Shown here piece after piece: positions 1 through 7,038 of a stretch of 10,006 nt of DNA. The translations under genes were made by a program, and so were the position numbers. The notes below the pieces were generated by a model. The model had not been told where the DNA came from. It saw nothing but the letters and a program-made list of their open reading frames with translations, and made no database searches. Each line of letters begins with the position of its first letter. The stretch's first letter is position 1. The DNA is from Chloroflexota bacterium (GTDB lineage: Bacteria; Chloroflexota; Anaerolineae; 4572-78), in NCBI GenBank assembly GCA_024278725.1, contig JAJRSQ010000117.1, positions 1 through 10,006 on the forward strand. Direction: 5' to 3'.

Positions 1-323
1 CCACGGCAATTGTCGCCGGAAACGATTTAATGGCGATTGGGGCGCTGACCGCCGCGCAAAATTTAGGGTTGACGGTTGGCAAAGATATTGCCATCACCGG
101 ATTTGATGATATTCCGTGGGCTGAAAACACCCATCCCCCGCTGACAACCGTGCGCCAGCCGATTTATCAGATTGGCACACTGGTGACCGAAATGCTGATT
201 GACACCATTCGTGGTGAACCGCCGGAAGAAACCCCCATCCTATTGCAACCATCACTTGTTGTTCGAGCGTCGAGCCTGAACCATGAAAAAGGAGGTGACG
301 CAGCAACCGATATTCCGCAATAA
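1..323 (+). CDS. LacI/GalR-family transcriptional regulator, C-terminal part (5' end outside window)
   Basis: This is the last 106 codons of a sugar-responsive repressor, read in the frame that starts at base 3. The N-terminal helix-turn-helix and most of the effector domain lie upstream of the window. What is visible is the end of the periplasmic-binding-protein-like effector domain: the 'AIVAGNDLMAIGAL' block, the 'ITGFDDIPWAE' block, and 'PPLTTVRQPIYQIG', which is the usual LacI-family C-terminal signature followed by the 'R..LV.RASS' end. The last 15 or so residues form a short polar tail past the conserved domain. The gene ends 52 bases before the binding-protein gene, on the same strand and with no terminator-like hairpin between them. 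It is therefore probably the local regulator of the transport and phosphorylase genes and may be cotranscribed with them. The family assignment is secure. The ligand is inferred to be the imported sugar or a derivative. Confidence 0.93.
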   Translation, partial: TAIVAGNDLMAIGALTAAQNLGLTVGKDIAITGFDDIPWAENTHPPLTTVRQPIYQIGTLVTEMLIDTIRGEPPEETPILLQPSLVVRASSLNHEKGGDAATDIPQ

Positions 324-360
324 CCTGAACCGTAATCCATAAAAACCCGAAAAATCAAAA

Positions 361-365
361 AGGAG
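361..365 (+). promoter_or_regulatory. Shine-Dalgarno site of the binding-protein gene
   Basis: A strong AGGAG lies 10 bases before the ATG at 376, inside an A-rich leader. It is the best ribosome binding site in the window, which fits the high expression expected of a binding protein. It also fixes the start codon. Confidence 0.75.
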
Positions 366-375
366 TGAAAGAGAA

Positions 376-1959
376 ATGTCTAAAAAACTGATCCTCATCG
401 TCACCATCATCGCCATGCTGGGCTTGTTCGCCCTCCCCGTTGCGGCACAAGGTCCCACCTGCGCCGATGATTACACCGTGCAAGCCAATGATTGGCTCTC
501 GAAACTGGCTGACCGCTATTTCGGCAGCATTTTCGCCTACCCGGCAATTGTGGACGCAACCAATCTGGCAGCGCAAAGTGATGATTCGTACAGCAAAATT
601 GTCAATCCCGATGAAATTGAAGTCGGGCAGAAATTGTGCATCCCCGACAAACAGGTTGCCGAAGATTACCTGAATCCTCAGGTGGGCGACAAACAACTGG
701 TTGAATTCTGGACAACCGACAATGAAGCGGAACGTGTGGCAGTTTATGAAAAAGTTGCCGCCGCATACATGGCAGAAAACCCCAATGTTGAAGTCCGCAT
801 CATCCCCATTGAAGAAGGTGGTATTTCCCAGCGGATGACCATCGCCGTTGCCGCCAACCGTACCCCCGACATCGTGCGGATGGGCATTGAACGCGTCGCC
901 GCATTCTCCGCGGACGGCATTCTGGATGAAAACGCCGCCGAAGCGGTCATCAACAGCATCGGCGTGGACGATTTCCGCGACGGTCCGCTCAATATGGTGA
1001 TTGACCCCGCCACCGGCATGCACGCCGCCGTGCCGTATGACGGCTGGATTCAGGCTATCTGGTATCGGAAAGACCTGTTCGACACACTCGGCTTGGACGC
1101 CCCCACCACTTGGGACAGCATCAAAGCCGCCTGTGAAGCCATCCCCGGCAATGAAAACTTCCTCTACGGCATAACGCTCGGCACCGACCCCGGTCAGAAT
1201 TACGGGCAACAAATTTTTGAACAAGTTGCCATTTCCAACAATGCCTGGCCCTTCGATGAAAACGGCAATGTCACCTTCAACACCCCGGAAATGATTGAAG
1301 CCCTGCGCTTCTACACCAGCCTGCAGGATTGCGCCACTCCGGGTCCGCAATACTGGCGCGGCGCACGGGAAACTTACGAATACGACCAATCGGCGATGCT
1401 GTTCTACAGCACCTACATCATGGATGACCTGGTGGACGGCTCCGGGTTGGAAGGTGGCGGCAAAGCGCAACTCGCCACGCCTGACCTCGCAAATCGCACC
1501 GGCTTCGCCCCGGTGATGCAAGGACCCAACGGCTCCGCCAGTTACGGGCAGTTGGTCACCCTCGGCATTCTGAAAGGCGCCGACCCCGCCGCGCAGGACG
1601 TGGTGAAATACTTCCTCACCAGCGGATATCAGGACGTGCTGGGCTTGGCTCCCTTCGGGAAAGTCCCCGTGCTGAAGAGCGCAGTTGACGGCTGGAAAAA
1701 CAGCAGCGAATACTTCGCCAATTACGACCCCGCCACACTGGAACAAATCGCCAACGGCTACGACTCCATGCAGCGCTGGCTCTTCCGCCCCGATTATGGT
1801 GCAACGGAACGCGCCGTCATCGGTGACATTGAAGGGCGACTGCTCATCCCGCAAGTCATCAGCGCCATCGCGCTGGAAGGGAGCATGACTCCCGAAGAAG
1901 CCGCAGCCTTCCTGCAAGAGCAGGTGGAAACGCTGCTGGCAGAACGTCAGGCACAATAA
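376..1959 (+). CDS. LysM-domain extracellular solute-binding protein of a carbohydrate ABC transporter
   Basis: A secreted receptor that should bind a sugar or glucoside outside the membrane and deliver it to the two permeases downstream. The protein has 527 residues. Residues 1-24 are a signal peptide (KK, hydrophobic run, then PVAA before Q25) that fits signal peptidase I; there is no lipobox cysteine, so it is not an obvious lipoprotein. Residues about 33-89 are a LysM domain: 'YTVQANDWLSKLADRYFG', an IV-D-ATN core, and the closing 'IEVGQKLCIP'. Cys29 and Cys88 bracket this domain and could form a disulfide. From about residue 107 ('LVEFWTT') the protein is a family 1 (MalE/UgpB-like) binding fold, with 'TPDIVRMG', 'AAVPYDGWIQAIWYRKDLF' and 'APTTWD' as typical blocks. 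Usual family members have about 400-450 residues, and the excess here is the LysM module. The combination suggests anchoring to peptidoglycan instead of to a lipid. The substrate is unknown; a glucoside is inferred from the phosphorylase downstream. Confidence 0.93.
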   Translation: MSKKLILIVTIIAMLGLFALPVAAQGPTCADDYTVQANDWLSKLADRYFGSIFAYPAIVDATNLAAQSDDSYSKIVNPDEIEVGQKLCIPDKQVAEDYLNPQVGDKQLVEFWTTDNEAERVAVYEKVAAAYMAENPNVEVRIIPIEEGGISQRMTIAVAANRTPDIVRMGIERVAAFSADGILDENAAEAVINSIGVDDFRDGPLNMVIDPATGMHAAVPYDGWIQAIWYRKDLFDTLGLDAPTTWDSIKAACEAIPGNENFLYGITLGTDPGQNYGQQIFEQVAISNNAWPFDENGNVTFNTPEMIEALRFYTSLQDCATPGPQYWRGARETYEYDQSAMLFYSTYIMDDLVDGSGLEGGGKAQLATPDLANRTGFAPVMQGPNGSASYGQLVTLGILKGADPAAQDVVKYFLTSGYQDVLGLAPFGKVPVLKSAVDGWKNSSEYFANYDPATLEQIANGYDSMQRWLFRPDYGATERAVIGDIEGRLLIPQVISAIALEGSMTPEEAAAFLQEQVETLLAERQAQ

Positions 1960-1969
1960 TTTACCCGAA

Positions 1970-2004
1970 AAACCGGGAGTGGGGCGCGTCTCTGCTCCCG
2001 GTTT
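1970..2004 (+). other. Strong stem-loop after the binding-protein gene (mRNA stabiliser or attenuator)
   Basis: A perfect 10-base-pair stem (AAACCGGGAG at 1970-1979 against CTCCCGGTTT at 1995-2004) closes a 15-base loop that can add a few more G-C and G-U pairs. It starts 10 bases after the stop codon of the binding-protein gene and precedes the permease genes. No T-tract follows, so it is a poor intrinsic terminator. A hairpin at this place in binding-protein operons commonly protects the upstream message or lowers read-through, which gives more binding protein than permease. That role is inferred here. Confidence 0.55.
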
Positions 2005-2068
2005 GGAAATTAGCGATTGGCGATTAGGGGCTGATTTGTAACCCTAATCCTCAATCTCGAATTTCCAA
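2003..2068. repeat. Long imperfect palindrome in the binding protein-permease spacer
   Basis: The outer arms TTGGAAATT (2003-2011) and AATTTCCAA (2060-2068) are perfect inverted copies. The inner arms GATTAGGG (2022-2029) and CCCTAATC (2042-2049) are too, and between them the two sides still share a GATTG core. The arms are 27 bases each with only a few mismatches, around a 12-base centre. The left arm also holds a short direct repeat (GCGATT..GCGATTAG). The composition is AT-richer than the genes on either side. This looks like a small inserted palindromic repeat unit, but only one copy is present in this window. It overlaps the foot of the preceding hairpin by two bases. Confidence 0.55.
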
Positions 2069-2092
2069 CCTTCCCACTGAAAGGACTGCCCT

Positions 2093-3037
2093 ATGACCGC
2101 AACATCCCGCGTCCGAAAATTCAACTCAATGCAAGCGCGAGAAGCGCGTCTGGCGTGGCTGCTCATCACCCCTGTTGCCCTCATTGTATTTGGGCTGGTG
2201 TTGTTCCCCGCCATTTTCAGCATCTGGATTAGTTTCCGCAACGTCGGGCTGAGCAATCTGAACGATGTTTTCAATGCCCCATACGTCGGTTTCGCAAATT
2301 ACACCAAAGTTTTCAACGATTTCGCCTTCAAATATCATAACATCACCAATATGGGCGCAGCAATCACCAGCATTGTTTATTCCTTCGTTGCCACGACGAT
2401 GGCGGTTCTGCTGGGGCTGATTGCCTCGCTGCTGCTGAACCAACCCTTCAAAGGGCGAGGCGCGCTCCGAGCCACCTTCCTCTTCTCCTACATCGCCCCC
2501 ATCGTCAGCGTTGCCTTCGTGTGGCGCTGGATGCTCGACCCGAAACCGTCCGGCGTCATCAACTATTTGCTGATGTCCGCCAATCTGGTTGAGCAGCCCA
2601 TCGCGCTGTTATCCACGCGAGGGTGGGCGCTGGTGATGGTCATCCTGTTTGATGCGTGGCGATATTTCCCCTTCGCCATGCTGATGATTCTCGCCCGTCT
2701 GCAAGCCGTTGACAAAAGTTTGTACGAAGCCGCGGCGGTGGATGGCGCGAAATCGTGGGCGCGCTTCTGGTATATCACCCTGCCGGAATTGCGCTATGTG
2801 TTGGGCGCGATATTTCTTTTGCGGCTCATCTGGACGTTCAATAAATTTGAGGATATTTTCCTGCTCACCGGCGGTGGGTTCGGCACAAAAGTTTTGCCCA
2901 TTCTGACCTACGAGTTCAGCTTCAAGCTGTTCAACTTCGGCAAGGGGGCGGCAACCTCAATGATACTGCTGGTGATTCTGGTGGTCTTTATGGTCTTTTA
3001 CATCGGTTTTGTGATGCGCAACATTGAAGAAGAATAA
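2093..3037 (+). CDS. Sugar ABC transporter permease, MalF/UgpA type
   Basis: An inner-membrane subunit of a carbohydrate ABC importer of the MalF/UgpA/YcjO group, 314 residues. Residues 1-20 are a basic cytoplasmic N-terminus. The first membrane segment lies at about 21-47 ('AWLLITPVALIVFGLVLFPA'), and further hydrophobic segments follow near 90-115, 127-147, 178-200, 233-250 and 287-308. The cytoplasmic coupling loop that contacts the ATPase is at about 212-232, with the EAA motif 'EAAAVDGAKSWARFWYITLP'. The start is supported by AAAGG 8 bases before the ATG. The second permease follows 18 bases later, so the two are translated from one message and should form a heterodimer. The family is clear and the transported substrate is not shown by the sequence. 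Confidence 0.93.
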   Translation: MTATSRVRKFNSMQAREARLAWLLITPVALIVFGLVLFPAIFSIWISFRNVGLSNLNDVFNAPYVGFANYTKVFNDFAFKYHNITNMGAAITSIVYSFVATTMAVLLGLIASLLLNQPFKGRGALRATFLFSYIAPIVSVAFVWRWMLDPKPSGVINYLLMSANLVEQPIALLSTRGWALVMVILFDAWRYFPFAMLMILARLQAVDKSLYEAAAVDGAKSWARFWYITLPELRYVLGAIFLLRLIWTFNKFEDIFLLTGGGFGTKVLPILTYEFSFKLFNFGKGAATSMILLVILVVFMVFYIGFVMRNIEEE

Positions 3038-3055
3038 TTTTTGGAGAAACGAAAT

Positions 3056-3961
3056 ATGACAGCTCGCACCGAAAAAATGTCGGTTATAGATTATATTGCC
3101 CACCGAATGACGTGGGGACGCTTTTTCTTCTGGGCGGGACTGCTGGTGTTTCTCACCTCGGTGGTCTTCCCCTTTTACTGGATGTTCGCTTCATCTTTCA
3201 AAACCGGCGCGGAGATTGCCGGACGCGCGCCGGTCTGGATTCCCAGCGAATGGCGTTTGGATGCCTATCAGGAATTGTTCAACCCCAATTGGGACCGTTA
3301 TCAGAATTTCGGCAGAAATGTGCTGAACAGCGCCAAAGTCGCCGTGCCGACCGCCGCGCTGGCAGTGATGCTCTCCACGCTCGGCGCGTATGCCATCGTC
3401 CGGTTGCGTTTCCGGGGCAAAAATTTCATGCTCAACAGCATCCTGCTGATTTATTTGTTCCCCGGCGTTTTGCTCATCATTCCACTTTTTGCTATGCTTG
3501 CCCAGGTGAGCCGCTGGACCGGCATCGAGATTCAAGACAATTTATCCATCCTCATTCTGACCTATCTGGCGCAGACCCTGCCCGTGGCGATGTACATGCT
3601 CTCAAACTATTTCCGCACCATCCCCGGCGAAATTGAGCAAGCTGCGCTGATTGACGGCTGCAACCGCTTCGAGGTCATCTGGCGCATCGTGCTGCCGCTG
3701 GCTATCCCCGCGCTGGTCTCCGTCAGCATTTACACATTTATGATAGCCTGGAATGAATTTTTGTACGCCTTTGTCTTCCTGAACAGCCGCGAACTGTTCA
3801 CCATTCCGATAAAAATCAATACTATTTTCAACGACCCCAGCCCACGGATGGAAGTGGTGATGGCGGCATCCACCGTGATGACCCTGCCCATCGTCATCCT
3901 CTTCTTTGGCTTGCAACGGTATCTCTCGGAAGGGCTTTCGGCGGGTGGGGTAAAAGGATAA
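3056..3961 (+). CDS. Sugar ABC transporter permease, MalG/UgpE type
   Basis: The second membrane subunit of the importer, 301 residues, of the MalG/UgpE/YcjP group. The reading frame can be extended to a TTG at 3041, but that codon overlaps the GGAG at 3043-3046. This GGAG sits 9 bases before the ATG at 3056, so the ATG is the better start. The first membrane segment is at about 23-45 and ends in 'VVFPFYWMFASSFK', a typical MalG-type opening. A large outer segment follows (WIPSEWRL...Y.ELF), and then the transmembrane core. The coupling EAA motif is at about 194-214, with 'EQAALIDGCNRFEVIWRIVLP' as its pattern (Glu, Ala-Ala, Asp-Gly, Leu-Pro). The protein ends with 'L.RYLSEGLSAGGVKG', the usual C-terminal tail of this family. 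The phosphorylase gene begins 12 bases downstream. No ATPase gene is adjacent. Confidence 0.93.
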   Translation: MTARTEKMSVIDYIAHRMTWGRFFFWAGLLVFLTSVVFPFYWMFASSFKTGAEIAGRAPVWIPSEWRLDAYQELFNPNWDRYQNFGRNVLNSAKVAVPTAALAVMLSTLGAYAIVRLRFRGKNFMLNSILLIYLFPGVLLIIPLFAMLAQVSRWTGIEIQDNLSILILTYLAQTLPVAMYMLSNYFRTIPGEIEQAALIDGCNRFEVIWRIVLPLAIPALVSVSIYTFMIAWNEFLYAFVFLNSRELFTIPIKINTIFNDPSPRMEVVMAASTVMTLPIVILFFGLQRYLSEGLSAGGVKG

Positions 3962-3973
3962 TTTCTGCGACCA

Positions 3974-5707
3974 ATGCCCAAACCATTTGCGCTGCCCCAA
4001 GAATTGGCACATACGATGCGCGCTCATTTGCACACACTGTACGGCGATGCCGCCGACACGGTTTTTTCCCAGTTGCAACACCAATTGGCGGACTTCGCCG
4101 CGCAACACCCCGAACTGGCAACGCCGCACGCCGAATTGCTGTCGGAAAAAGACGCCATCCTCATCACCTATGGCGACCAAATCCAAGCGCCCGGCGAAGC
4201 CACCCTGCAAACGCTGGCAATCGTGCTGACGCAACGGCTGAAGGGCATCATCAGCAGTGTGCATCTGCTGCCCTTCTTTCCATTTTCATCCGATGATGGC
4301 TTTTCAGTGGTGGATTATCTGGCGGTCAACCCCGCGATGGGCAGTTGGGAACATATCCACGCGCTGGGAAAAAACTTCCGCTTGATGTTCGACGCGGTCA
4401 TCAACCACATTTCCGCGCAAAGCGAGTGGTTTCAGGCGTTTCTGCACGGCGACCCCGCCTTTCGGGACTATTTCATCACCCTCCCCCCCACCACCGATGT
4501 CCACAGCGTGACCCGCCCGCGCACGCATCCGTTGCTCACCCCGTTTGAAGCCGCTACCGGCACACAATATGTCTGGACAACGTTCAGCGCCGACCAGATA
4601 GACTTGAATTACGAAAATCCCGCTGTGCTGCTGGATATTGTGGATGTTCTGCTGGCATATGCGGCGCACGGCGCAGAATTCATCCGGCTGGATGCCGTCG
4701 GGTATTTGTGGAAAGAAGTGGGCACACCGTGCATCCATCTGCCGCAAACGCACCGCGTGATTCAGCTTTTCCGCGCCATTTTCGATGCGGTTGCCCCCAA
4801 CGTCCTCCTCATCACCGAAACGAATGTGCCGCACGCGGAAAATATCAGCTATTTTGGCGACGGAACCAACGAAGCCCAGATGGTCTACAATTTCCCGCTG
4901 CCGCCATTAATTCTGCACACTCTGCACACCGGCAACAGCGCCGCCCTGCAACAGTGGGCGCACACGCTCGTCACGCCCGGCAATCAGACCACCTATTTCA
5001 ACTTCACCGCCTCGCATGACGGCATCGGGGTGATGCCCGCCAAAGATATTTTATCCGCCGCGGAAATTGAGGCGCTGGTGCAAAAAACGCGGGCGCACGG
5101 CGGATTGGTCAGCTACAAAACCAACCCGGACGGCACGGAAAGCCCCTATGAGCTGAACATCACCCTTTTTGACGCGCTCTCCGCGCCCAATGCCGATGAA
5201 CCGCAATCGCTTCAGGTGAACCGTTTTATGGTTTCTCAGGCGATGATGTTGGCGCTGGCAGGCGTGCCGGGCATTTACATCCACAGTCTGGTGGGGTCGC
5301 ACAATAATTTGGTGGGCGTGGAAGAAACGGGACGCGCGCGCACCATCAACCGCGAAAAATGGGTGCGGGCGGAACTGGATGCCGCGCTGGAGAATCGGCA
5401 ATCGGTGGCGGCGCAGGTCTTTCGGCGGTACACGGAGCTGTTGCGCGCCCGCGCGGCGCATCGCGCATTTCACCCGCACGGCGGGCAGGAAATCATCTCC
5501 ACCCCCGAAGCTTTTTTCGCGCTGTGGCGCACCGCCCCCGATGCGTCGGAGCGGGTGCTGTGCGTGCACAACGTTTCGGCGCGCCCGCAGGTTTTCCGCG
5601 CCCCGGAAACATCGGGGCACTGGGTTGATATTCTTTGCGGGGAATTATGCCCCGGCGCAAATATTCCCTTTTCGCCCTATCAAATTCGTTGGATGTTGAA
5701 AAAGTGA
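3974..5707 (+). CDS. GH13 subfamily 18 glycoside phosphorylase (sucrose or glucosylglycerate phosphorylase type)
   Basis: A cytoplasmic alpha-amylase-superfamily enzyme expected to split an alpha-glucoside with phosphate, giving alpha-glucose 1-phosphate and the free acceptor. It has 577 residues and no signal peptide. The barrel begins with 'GIISSVHLLPFFPFSSDDGF' (91-110) and 'DAVINHIS' (140-147). The catalytic residues can be read directly: nucleophile Asp240 in 'FIRLDAVGYLWKE', acid/base Glu282 in 'LLITETN', and the stabilising Asp349 in 'TASHDGIG'. The 'FPLPPL' block (307-312) and 'YKTNPDGTESPYELNI' (381-396) are typical of this subfamily. Sucrose phosphorylases are usually about 490-505 residues and, as I recall, carry E-V/I-H at the acid/base site. 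The longer chain and the E-T-N motif fit the glucosylglycerate phosphorylase (YcjM-like) branch better. The Shine-Dalgarno site is weak: AAGGA at 3954-3958 is 15 bases from the ATG. The gene is last in the transport operon. The subfamily is confident and the exact substrate is not. Confidence 0.88.
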   Translation: MPKPFALPQELAHTMRAHLHTLYGDAADTVFSQLQHQLADFAAQHPELATPHAELLSEKDAILITYGDQIQAPGEATLQTLAIVLTQRLKGIISSVHLLPFFPFSSDDGFSVVDYLAVNPAMGSWEHIHALGKNFRLMFDAVINHISAQSEWFQAFLHGDPAFRDYFITLPPTTDVHSVTRPRTHPLLTPFEAATGTQYVWTTFSADQIDLNYENPAVLLDIVDVLLAYAAHGAEFIRLDAVGYLWKEVGTPCIHLPQTHRVIQLFRAIFDAVAPNVLLITETNVPHAENISYFGDGTNEAQMVYNFPLPPLILHTLHTGNSAALQQWAHTLVTPGNQTTYFNFTASHDGIGVMPAKDILSAAEIEALVQKTRAHGGLVSYKTNPDGTESPYELNITLFDALSAPNADEPQSLQVNRFMVSQAMMLALAGVPGIYIHSLVGSHNNLVGVEETGRARTINREKWVRAELDAALENRQSVAAQVFRRYTELLRARAAHRAFHPHGGQEIISTPEAFFALWRTAPDASERVLCVHNVSARPQVFRAPETSGHWVDILCGELCPGANIPFSPYQIRWMLKK

Positions 5708-5717
5708 GGGGGGCGGG

Positions 5718-6950
5718 TCAATCATCCCCGCCGAGACATGCCCGTTCCGCCGCCAAAAGGTCGTCCATCGTTTCGCGGCGGCGCACCAGCCGGTAGCGGT
5801 CGCCATCCAACAGCACTTCCGCCGGACGGGGGTGCGAATTGTAATTCGAGGTCATCACCATCCCGTATGCGCCCGCATCGAGCAGCGCCAGCACATCGCC
5901 GGATTGAACGGGCGGCAGTTCACGGTCTTTCCCCAAAAAATCGGATGACTCGCAGATGGGACCGACCACGTCGCACACCACGGCGGACGCATCCGCCGCC
6001 GGACTGAGCGGGACAATTCGGTGTTCCCCGCCATACAGCGCCGGACGAATCATCGTGTGCATCCCCGCGTCCACCACCACGAAGGTCTTTTTTCCCGCCT
6101 GTTTCACATACTGAACGGTCATCAGCAGCACGCCGACGGGCGCAATCAGCCAGCGCCCCGGCTCGAAAACCACCCGCAGCGACTGCCCCGCCAGCATGGG
6201 TTGCAGCGCATCCGCCAGCATTTCGGGCGAAAAATCGTCGCCGCCATCATACCCGATGCCGAACCCGCCGCCGAAATCGAGCGTCTCCACCGCAAAACCT
6301 TCCGCCCGTCGCGCAGCGATGAAAGCGAGCACCTTTTTCGCCGCCAGCAGATACGGTTCCACCAGCCGCACCTGCGAGCCGATGTGCAGATGCACGCCGA
6401 CGAGCGTCAGCGCGGGATGGTCGCTGAACTGCCGCCACAGCGTCGCGGCGGTGTCCAGATCCAGCCCGAATTTATTTTCCGCGTGTCCGGTGGTGATGTA
6501 TTTGTGGGTATGGGCGTCCACATTGGGGTTGAGGCGCAACACGGCGCGGGCGGGCAGCGCCATTTCCGTCGCCAGCGCCGCAATCCGCGCCAATTCCCCC
6601 GCCGATTCGACGGTGAAATAGTCAATATTCGCCGCCAGCGCCCGCCGAATTTCGGGCACGGTTTTTCCCACCCCCGCAAAACTGACCTCCCCCGTGGGGA
6701 TGTTCGCCGTCTGCAGGCGCGCCAATTCGCCGCCGGAAACCACATCGAAACCGAAACCGAGCCGGTGCATCATCCGCAAAACGGAGAGGTTGCTATTGGC
6801 TTTGACGCTGAAATGGATGTGGGCGTCCAACCGCGCCAGTGCAGACTTCAGCCGGGCGGCTCGGCGACGGAGGGTGTCGGCGTGGTAAACGTACAGCGGC
6901 GTGCCGAATTCGGCGGCTATGGCGGTCAGGGTTTCGGGTTTCGGGGTCAT
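5718..6950 (-). CDS. lysA: Diaminopimelate decarboxylase
   Basis: A PLP enzyme of fold type III that decarboxylates meso-2,6-diaminopimelate to L-lysine, the last step of lysine synthesis, in the cytoplasm. Counting from the ATG at 6950 it has 410 residues, a normal length. The opening 'EFGTPLYVYHADTLRRR' is typical. The PLP lysine is Lys50 in 'HFSVKANSN'. Further family marks are 'DVVSGGEL', 'RLNPNVDAHTHKYITTG', 'HLHIGSQ' (about 187-193), the glycine loop 'DFGGGFGIGY' (about 225-234), 'FEPGRW' (262-267), the active-site 'CESSD' (Cys333, Glu334) of the partner subunit, and 'YNSHPRPAEVL'. The frame can be extended nine codons to a TTG at 6977, which is directly preceded by a stop codon. Neither start has a clear Shine-Dalgarno site, so ATG is preferred. 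The gene converges on the phosphorylase gene with a 10-base gap and stands alone, with repeats upstream and no recognisable promoter. Confidence 0.93.
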   Translation of the reverse strand: MTPKPETLTAIAAEFGTPLYVYHADTLRRRAARLKSALARLDAHIHFSVKANSNLSVLRMMHRLGFGFDVVSGGELARLQTANIPTGEVSFAGVGKTVPEIRRALAANIDYFTVESAGELARIAALATEMALPARAVLRLNPNVDAHTHKYITTGHAENKFGLDLDTAATLWRQFSDHPALTLVGVHLHIGSQVRLVEPYLLAAKKVLAFIAARRAEGFAVETLDFGGGFGIGYDGGDDFSPEMLADALQPMLAGQSLRVVFEPGRWLIAPVGVLLMTVQYVKQAGKKTFVVVDAGMHTMIRPALYGGEHRIVPLSPAADASAVVCDVVGPICESSDFLGKDRELPPVQSGDVLALLDAGAYGMVMTSNYNSHPRPAEVLLDGDRYRLVRRRETMDDLLAAERACLGGDD

Positions 6951-7038
6951 TTCCAAGTCCGGGATGTATTTTTTCAATCAAGCGCGCAACTGTTTTCAAA
7001 AAAGGCAGTGGTTCAAGTTGACTGACAGGATACGCAAG

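Noticed and set aside
355..1956. 533-codon open frame on the minus strand, opposite the whole binding-protein gene
   Set aside because: It is the antisense shadow of a confident gene. It has no recognisable domain, is Gly/Val/His-rich in the way antisense frames of GC-biased genes are, and has no ribosome site of note. The length alone is striking but is explained by codon bias.
3041..3055. TTG start five codons upstream for the second permease
   Set aside because: The TTG overlaps the GGAG that serves the ATG at 3056 with 9-base spacing, so the ATG is the more likely start.
5712..5732. Short GC hairpin (GGCGGG / CCCGCC) at the convergent ends of the phosphorylase and lysA genes
   Set aside because: Only 6 base pairs, no T-tract on either strand, and it overlaps the lysA stop codon. 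It could be a weak bidirectional terminator but the evidence is too thin to list.
6951..6977. TTG start nine codons upstream for lysA
   Set aside because: No Shine-Dalgarno site, and a stop codon directly before it. The extra residues are outside the conserved domain. ATG at 6950 is preferred, though the longer form cannot be excluded.
6021..7025. 334-codon plus-strand open frame opposite lysA
   Set aside because: Arg/Gln/His-rich antisense translation with no family features. lysA on the other strand has all its catalytic motifs.
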